A stretch of 25,133 nt of DNA from an uncultured Chloroflexota bacterium (GTDB taxonomy: Bacteria; Chloroflexota; UBA4733), in contig CALBSQ010000362.1 in the NCBI GenBank assembly GCA_937967325.1, positions 1 through 25,133 on the forward strand, written 5' to 3'. The translations under genes and the position numbers were made by a program. Shown here in pieces: positions 21,372-25,133 of this stretch. The first letter of the stretch is position 1, and the number at the start of each line of letters is the position of its first letter. The notes beneath the pieces are model-generated. The model worked only from the letters and a program-made list of their open reading frames with translations, was not told the origin of the DNA and searched no databases.

Positions 21372-22078
21372 ACGCTCGCAGGAAGCATCCTCTTCCTGCC
21401 CCGAACCGCAACTCCGTCATGGCGACTCGCTTTTGGGCTCCCACAAAGGCTTTGCGGTTTGAGGCGTGGGAGAATGAGTTTGGATCAGCCCAGCGCCTGC
21501 TATGCTGTCGCTCAATACGAGCCGTGCTGTTCGCGACATATCCTCATCGACCACGACGAGTTGCCGTTCGAGCCTTCCTGGATTCAGCGCACCATCGAGC
21601 AACCGGATGGGAATTATCAGTCGACGCGGCGCGGACTGCCAGTGCTATTATCGCAAGGGCGCGCTCCGAGACTGGCCTGCGCTTTTGGTCAAAGTAGGGG
21701 TACAAATGAAAGGAGGTCGTCTCTGCGAGGTGCGCAAGGGGGCGCCTCATCCCAATCATCACGAGAGCGGAGACGCGGAAATGGTGACGACATGGCCGCC
21801 TGAGGTTCCCTTGCCGCGTACGCGCCTCTGGGATGAGGTAGCAAGCCGTGGTGAGGGCCTCCGCAACCGCTACGTCGCTGGCGTCGATAGGGTGGCGCTC
21901 CATTTCGGGCCATCAAAAGCGGCGTATAGTCTGGAACGGCCGTCCAGGCATTCGCCCGTGCGGTAACCCAGACCTTCGAGCCGGCCCAAGCGCAGCTTGG
22001 AATGGTAATCGCGCCCCGTCCGCGGCCGTTGTAGGCTACCCTGGCGCGGTCCGGAGGCGTTGTGGAGGGAGCGCGACC
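21372..22078. other. about 700 bp without a convincing gene
   Basis: Two plus-strand frames are weak candidates. One starts at ATG 21474 (SLDQPSACYAVAQYEPCCSR, HILIDHDELPFEPSWIQRTI). The other starts at ATG 21707 (KGGRLCEVRKGAPHPNHHES, then VPLPRTRLWDEVASRGEGLR). Neither matches a family I know or has a good ribosome site. The local GC content is lower than in neighbouring genes, which fits decayed or intergenic DNA. Confidence 0.45.
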
Positions 22079-22459
22079 GTGCGTTGGCGTTTGTTTGTTT
22101 TCCGTCTCGCTCGCCAGCGTCGTGTCGCCTTCGTGGTTGTGACCGTGGTGCTGGTGGCCGCCATAGCCACGGCTACTGTCCTGCGCCTAACGCGGCAGGA
22201 GTTCGCACTCACGGTCCATGTCGCCGACGCCGACTACGCCGCCTCGATGGAGGTGGACGCGGGATGCTGCCGCGTCGCCGCGGCGTCCGTCGGCAGCGAC
22301 ACGCCGGTCGCCAGGTTCCTGCTCAAGCCTGGAGACTACGTGTTGCGCGCGTCGCCGAGCAGTAGAGGGTACTTTCAACACTGGTATTTCGTTCCGGTGC
22401 CGGTCCACGTGGACGGCGATATCACAATCACCGTTCGCGGCAACTATGGCGCAGGCTGA
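22079..22459 (+). CDS. single-pass membrane protein of unknown function
   Basis: GTG 22079, with GGAGGGAG 7 nt upstream, gives 126 residues. A basic N-terminus (RWRLFVFRLARQRR) precedes one membrane helix (VAFVVVTVVLVAAIATATVL, about residues 17-36). The rest is extracytoplasmic and beta-rich: FALTVHVADADYAASMEVDA, GCCRVAAASVG, ARFLLKPGDYVLRASPS, then HWYFVPVPVHVDGDITITVR. The LKPGDYVLR stretch recalls PEGA-like or carboxypeptidase-regulatory-like beta sandwiches, without enough match to name one. It is followed after 26 nt by a lipoprotein gene in the same direction. Confidence 0.65.
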   Translation: MRWRLFVFRLARQRRVAFVVVTVVLVAAIATATVLRLTRQEFALTVHVADADYAASMEVDAGCCRVAAASVGSDTPVARFLLKPGDYVLRASPSSRGYFQHWYFVPVPVHVDGDITITVRGNYGAG

Positions 22460-22472
22460 CCGATCCGCTTGG

Positions 22473-22478
22473 TATACT
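22473..22478 (+). promoter_or_regulatory. TATACT -10 box of the lipoprotein gene (leaderless mRNA likely)
   Basis: TATACT ends 7 nt before GTG 22486, so transcription would begin at or next to the start codon. No -35 match is present. There is no ribosome site in front of this GTG, consistent with a leaderless transcript. Confidence 0.4.
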
Positions 22479-22485
22479 GCCACCG

Positions 22486-23082
22486 GTGGGTAGGCTTCGC
22501 TGGTCAATGGTTCTGACGATGCTGTTGTTCGCAGGGTGCGGCACAGGCTCGTTGCCAAGCCGCGCTGTGGCAGTAACCTCTCATGCCGTGACTCCAGTTG
22601 CAGCGACGATCAGCGCTGCCACGTCGTCGGTCGCCACGGTGCAGCCCACGATCGACTCGGCGTTCAGCTTGACCATGCCCGCGACTTCAGCCAACGGCCC
22701 ACGGTCGGCGCCGGCGGCCGCAACTGTGGCCGGCCGCTTGCAGTCGGCCGGCTTGCCCGTGGCGGATATCTCCGTCCTCACGGCGACGAGTGATCCTGAC
22801 CACTTGCTGGGGAAGCCGGACGAGTACGCCTCTAAGGCCACATTCCACGACACTCGCCTGCCTGCCGCCGGTGGAGTTGACGGTGGCGGGGCGATCGAGG
22901 CGTTTGCCGACGGAACGACCTTGCTGACCCGCAAAGCCTATCTCCAGGATATTTCCAAGGCGTCGGCCCTGTTCAAGGAGCGCGACTTGAACGCCGGATT
23001 GGTACTCTTGCGCCTTTCCGCCACGTTGACACCGGACCAGGCCGCCGCCTATGAGCGTGCGTTGTCGGACGCAGCCAAATAG
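22486..23082 (+). CDS. putative lipoprotein
   Basis: The 198-residue protein starts RLRWSMVLTMLLFAGCGTGS, with a typical lipobox (FAGC, lipidated Cys at residue 18). A long Ala/Thr/Ser-rich linker (about residues 20-85) is probably an extended tether. The C-terminal part is more structured: TVAGRLQSAGLPVADISVLT (about 79-98), HLLGKPDEYASKATFHD, and a last region VLLRLSATLTPDQAAAYERA. GKPxxYxSKxxFxD followed by an acidic/Gly patch is a pattern I have seen in Chloroflexota lipoproteins, but no function is known. GTG 22486 keeps the basic N-region; ATG 22507 would remove it. It is surface-exposed and lies just upstream of a secreted WINGP-domain gene. Confidence 0.7.
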   Translation: MGRLRWSMVLTMLLFAGCGTGSLPSRAVAVTSHAVTPVAATISAATSSVATVQPTIDSAFSLTMPATSANGPRSAPAAATVAGRLQSAGLPVADISVLTATSDPDHLLGKPDEYASKATFHDTRLPAAGGVDGGGAIEAFADGTTLLTRKAYLQDISKASALFKERDLNAGLVLLRLSATLTPDQAAAYERALSDAAK

Positions 23083-23138
23083 TCCACGCGGGCGCCACGG
23101 TTTCAGGTGCGCGGGAAGCAGTCGGAACGGAAAAAGCG

Positions 23139-23777
23139 ATGCGTCGAGTAGCAACCCTGTTGGCTCTCGCGGCCTTATTCCATGTGGCCTCGCCGCAACC
23201 AGCAGTGGCCACCGCGTCCTGCTCCTTCCAACTTGGGTTCGCTGCACTGGCCGCGCTGATACCACAGCACGTTGGGCAATGCCTGGAGGACGAAGGCCAC
23301 AATCCGGCCAATGGCGACGGGCTGCAACACGCCACGGGGGGCCTGCTGGTCTGGCGTAAATTCGACAATTGGACGGCATTTACGGACGGATTCCACACCT
23401 GGATCAACGGTCCGCGGGGGTTGCAGGAGCGCCTCAATACCCTGCGCTTCGCCTGGGAAGCGAATCCCGACGGCCTGGCGATTGACGGCGATTCCGCGGC
23501 GCCTACTGACGGAACGCCGCCCGCGACCATTGGCGGCGGATCGTCGTTTTCGATTACGTCCGCGCAAACGAGCTCGATTGCAGGGAGCGTGGATTCATCC
23601 ATAAGCGGCGCAGCCGGCCACGCCTTCTATGCGGACGCCACGTCAGCGTCGGCGCTTCTCTACTGCGACGATGACCCGGAGTGGAAGTCAGTACCGTCGG
23701 CCTCGCTGCGGCGGTTCGATACTTGGGGGCAGGCCCACGCGGCATATCCTGACCGCCAGCTCAACCGGCCGTGTTGA
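23139..23777 (+). CDS. secreted WINGP-domain protein with C-terminal CDDDPEWK module
   Basis: The 212-residue protein is the third paralogue of the 8127-9810 pair. A signal peptide (RRVATLLALAALFHVASPQP, cleavage near AVA-TA) is followed by the shared domain: CSFQLGFAALAALIPQHVGQ, NPANGDGLQHATGGLLVWRK, FDNWTAFTDGFHTWINGPRG, RLNTLRFAWEANP (about residues 27-115). The C-terminal half is different from the paralogues. It is a Ser/Gly-rich linker (SSFSITSAQTSSIAGSVDSS) and a short terminal module LLYCDDDPEWKSVPSASLRR FDTWGQAHAAYPDRQLNRPC (written in two parts) with one Cys at each end, likely a disulfide-closed mini-domain. ATG 23139 has only a weak ribosome site (GGAACGGAAAAAGCG). The stop codon overlaps the -35 box of the M16 peptidase gene. 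Confidence 0.82.
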   Translation: MRRVATLLALAALFHVASPQPAVATASCSFQLGFAALAALIPQHVGQCLEDEGHNPANGDGLQHATGGLLVWRKFDNWTAFTDGFHTWINGPRGLQERLNTLRFAWEANPDGLAIDGDSAAPTDGTPPATIGGGSSFSITSAQTSSIAGSVDSSISGAAGHAFYADATSASALLYCDDDPEWKSVPSASLRRFDTWGQAHAAYPDRQLNRPC

Positions 23778-23804
23778 CGCCGCGTTCGCCAGCCTGCGTA
23801 TACT
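23774..23804 (+). promoter_or_regulatory. promoter of the M16 peptidase gene, leaderless start
   Basis: TTGACG (23774-23779) and TATACT (23799-23804) are 19 nt apart. The -10 box ends 6 nt before ATG 23811, so the transcript would start at about the A of the start codon. No ribosome site is present. The -35 box overlaps the stop codon of the preceding gene. Confidence 0.55.
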
Positions 23805-23810
23805 ACCGCT

Positions 23811-25079
23811 ATGTTTGAGAAGACCACACTATCCAATGGACTTCGCATCGTTACCCACAGCATGCCGTCGACCTTCTCTGTGTCGGCGTCCTTCGTTGTC
23901 GGCGCTGGGTCGCGCTACGAGCCGGCGAACCTGGGTGGCGTCTCCCACTTCTTAGAGCACATGCTGTTCAAGGGTACGCAGGCACGACCCAGCGCCAAGG
24001 ATGTGGCCGAGACGATCGAAGGCGTCGGCGGCGTGCTGAACGCCGGAACCGAGAAGGAGCTCACCAGCTTCTGGGCGAAGGTTGCCTGGCAGCACCGCGC
24101 ACTCGCATTGGATCTGCTCGTCGACATGCTCAGGCGTTCCCTATTGGAACCAGAGGAGATCGAGAAAGAGCGCCACGTTATTACCGAAGAGATCCACATG
24201 AGCGAAGACGTCCCCCAGGATTTGGTCAACTCGTTGATCGATGAGTTGATCTGGCCGGACCATCCGTTGGGGCGCGAGATTGCCGGTACCGTGGCAACCA
24301 TCACAGCCTTGCCGCGACCGGCCCTTGTCCAGTACCTCAACGAGCGCTACGTGCCGAACAACACCGTGCTGAGTGTGGCCGGCAACGTCACGCACAGTGA
24401 GATCGTCGATCGCGCCGGAGCGCTATTAGGCGACTGGCGACCCCGCGCGCGGATAGACTTCAGTCCTGCGCCTGCCGCGCCCGGCGCCGTCCTTTCCGCG
24501 CTGCGAACGAAGGACATCGAACAGGCGCACCTCTGCATTAGCGCAGGCGGTCTGCCCCGTACCCATCCGGACCGACGGGCACAAGATGTCCAGAACCTCA
24601 TTCTCGGCGGCGGGATGAGCTCCCGACTATTCTTGGAAATCCGCGAGCGACTTGCGCTCGCCTATGACGTTGCCGCGTATCTCGACTACTACGCGGATAC
24701 CGGCGCCTCCATAATCTACGCGGGTACCGATCCTGACCAGGTTGACGCTTGTGTGGAGGCCATCCTCGACGAGCTGCGCCGCCTTCGCGAATCGCCGGTC
24801 CGGCCGGACGAGCTGACCCGCGCCAAGGAGTACTTCAAAGGGCGAATGCTCCTCGGCATGGAGGACTCGTACAGCAACGCGCACTGGTTGGGGGCACAAG
24901 AGCTCCTGACCGACCGCATCCAGACGGTTGACGAAATCATCGCCGAAGTCGACGCCGTTACCGTCGACGATGTGCAACGTGTCTCCAATGCCGTGTTAAA
25001 TCCCAAAACGCTTCGCCTCGCCGTCGTTGGTCCTATCGAGGACTGCAAGCACCTGGAGACGGCGCTAGGCGGGGGCTAG
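23811..25079 (+). CDS. M16 family zinc metallopeptidase (insulinase / processing-peptidase type)
   Basis: The 422-residue protein is complete and of normal bacterial M16B length. The inverted zinc motif HFLEH is at about residues 46-50 (SHFLEHMLFKGT), with the third ligand Glu at about 126 in KERHVITEEIHM, 76 residues after the second His, as in active members. The N-terminal domain begins TTLSNGLRIVTHSMPSTFSV. The C-terminal (M16_C) domain holds LILGGGMSSRLFLEIRERLA and LAYDVAAYLDYYADTG, the substrate-clamp strands with the usual R/Y pair. Active members cleave short peptides or signal-type peptides in the cytoplasm or envelope. No signal peptide is present. It appears to be transcribed as a leaderless mRNA. 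A partner M16 subunit is not visible within the window. Confidence 0.94.
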   Translation: MFEKTTLSNGLRIVTHSMPSTFSVSASFVVGAGSRYEPANLGGVSHFLEHMLFKGTQARPSAKDVAETIEGVGGVLNAGTEKELTSFWAKVAWQHRALALDLLVDMLRRSLLEPEEIEKERHVITEEIHMSEDVPQDLVNSLIDELIWPDHPLGREIAGTVATITALPRPALVQYLNERYVPNNTVLSVAGNVTHSEIVDRAGALLGDWRPRARIDFSPAPAAPGAVLSALRTKDIEQAHLCISAGGLPRTHPDRRAQDVQNLILGGGMSSRLFLEIRERLALAYDVAAYLDYYADTGASIIYAGTDPDQVDACVEAILDELRRLRESPVRPDELTRAKEYFKGRMLLGMEDSYSNAHWLGAQELLTDRIQTVDEIIAEVDAVTVDDVQRVSNAVLNPKTLRLAVVGPIEDCKHLETALGGG

Positions 25080-25133
25080 GGGTCGGGGGCTAAGCCAGGG
25101 ACTTATCGTTCCGTTGGCGATGCCGGGGCGGGG

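Noticed and set aside
21459..21966. Small plus-strand frames at 21474 and 21707
   Set aside because: No family match and no good ribosome site; the sequence looks intergenic or decayed, so they are mentioned only in the region note.
1..25133. CRISPR array or cas genes
   Set aside because: No regularly spaced repeats of 24-40 bp and no Cas motifs were found; the only regular repeats are the three contiguous 16-bp iterons.

Overview
High-GC bacterial DNA, most likely from Chloroflexota (Thermomicrobia-like). This rests on the overall gene flavour, the IS630-type transposase, and a secreted protein family I associate with that phylum; it is an inference, because no rRNA or marker gene is present. 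The window joins ordinary chromosomal genes to a long accessory stretch rich in duplications, insertion scars and broken genes.

Left part (1-4760): a long O-antigen ligase-type membrane protein (minus strand, running off the left edge, with an unusual N-terminal extracytoplasmic domain), a small membrane/coiled-coil protein, a palindromic repeat, a macro-domain protein, a Gfo/Idh/MocA oxidoreductase and a complete tRNA-Ala(TGC).

Integration hotspot (4718-8100): the 3' part of the tRNA-Ala, from the anticodon onward, plus about 90 bp downstream is repeated at 5764-5893. The last codons of a tyrosine recombinase lie next to the tRNA, pointing at it. Between the repeats is a HicAB toxin-antitoxin locus with a clear promoter and operator. 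Its toxin gene is broken and its antitoxin intact. A decayed 1.2-kb IS630 element sits exactly at the end of the second repeat. It is followed by a possible second transposase scar and a two-gene module (54-aa basic protein plus a 155-aa helical protein).

Middle (8127-13790): a tandem pair of secreted proteins sharing an unnamed domain (NGD...WR..DNWTA...TWINGP; one intact, one broken), with a third paralogue at 23139. A small XRE regulator follows, preceded by three 16-bp iterons and coupled to an unknown 108-aa gene. Next comes a GlsB/YeaQ-type membrane gene whose whole locus, including about 370 bp of upstream DNA, is duplicated at 13308-13790. The second copy has lost exactly 210 bp between 7-bp direct repeats and leaves an in-frame 36-codon mini-gene.

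Right part (14034-25133): a secreted alpha/beta hydrolase; a minus-strand run of methyltransferase, nitronate monooxygenase, FAD oxidoreductase and O-methyltransferase genes, in which three of four are broken by deletions and frameshifts; a SnoaL-like protein; and a plus-strand set of a membrane protein, a lipoprotein, the third secreted paralogue and an intact M16 zinc peptidase. Two of these appear to be transcribed from TATACT boxes placed 6-7 nt before the start codon, so leaderless mRNAs are likely.

The least described items are the secreted WINGP-domain family, the iteron/XRE/108-aa module, the 54-aa/155-aa pair and the conserved leader of the duplicated GlsB locus.
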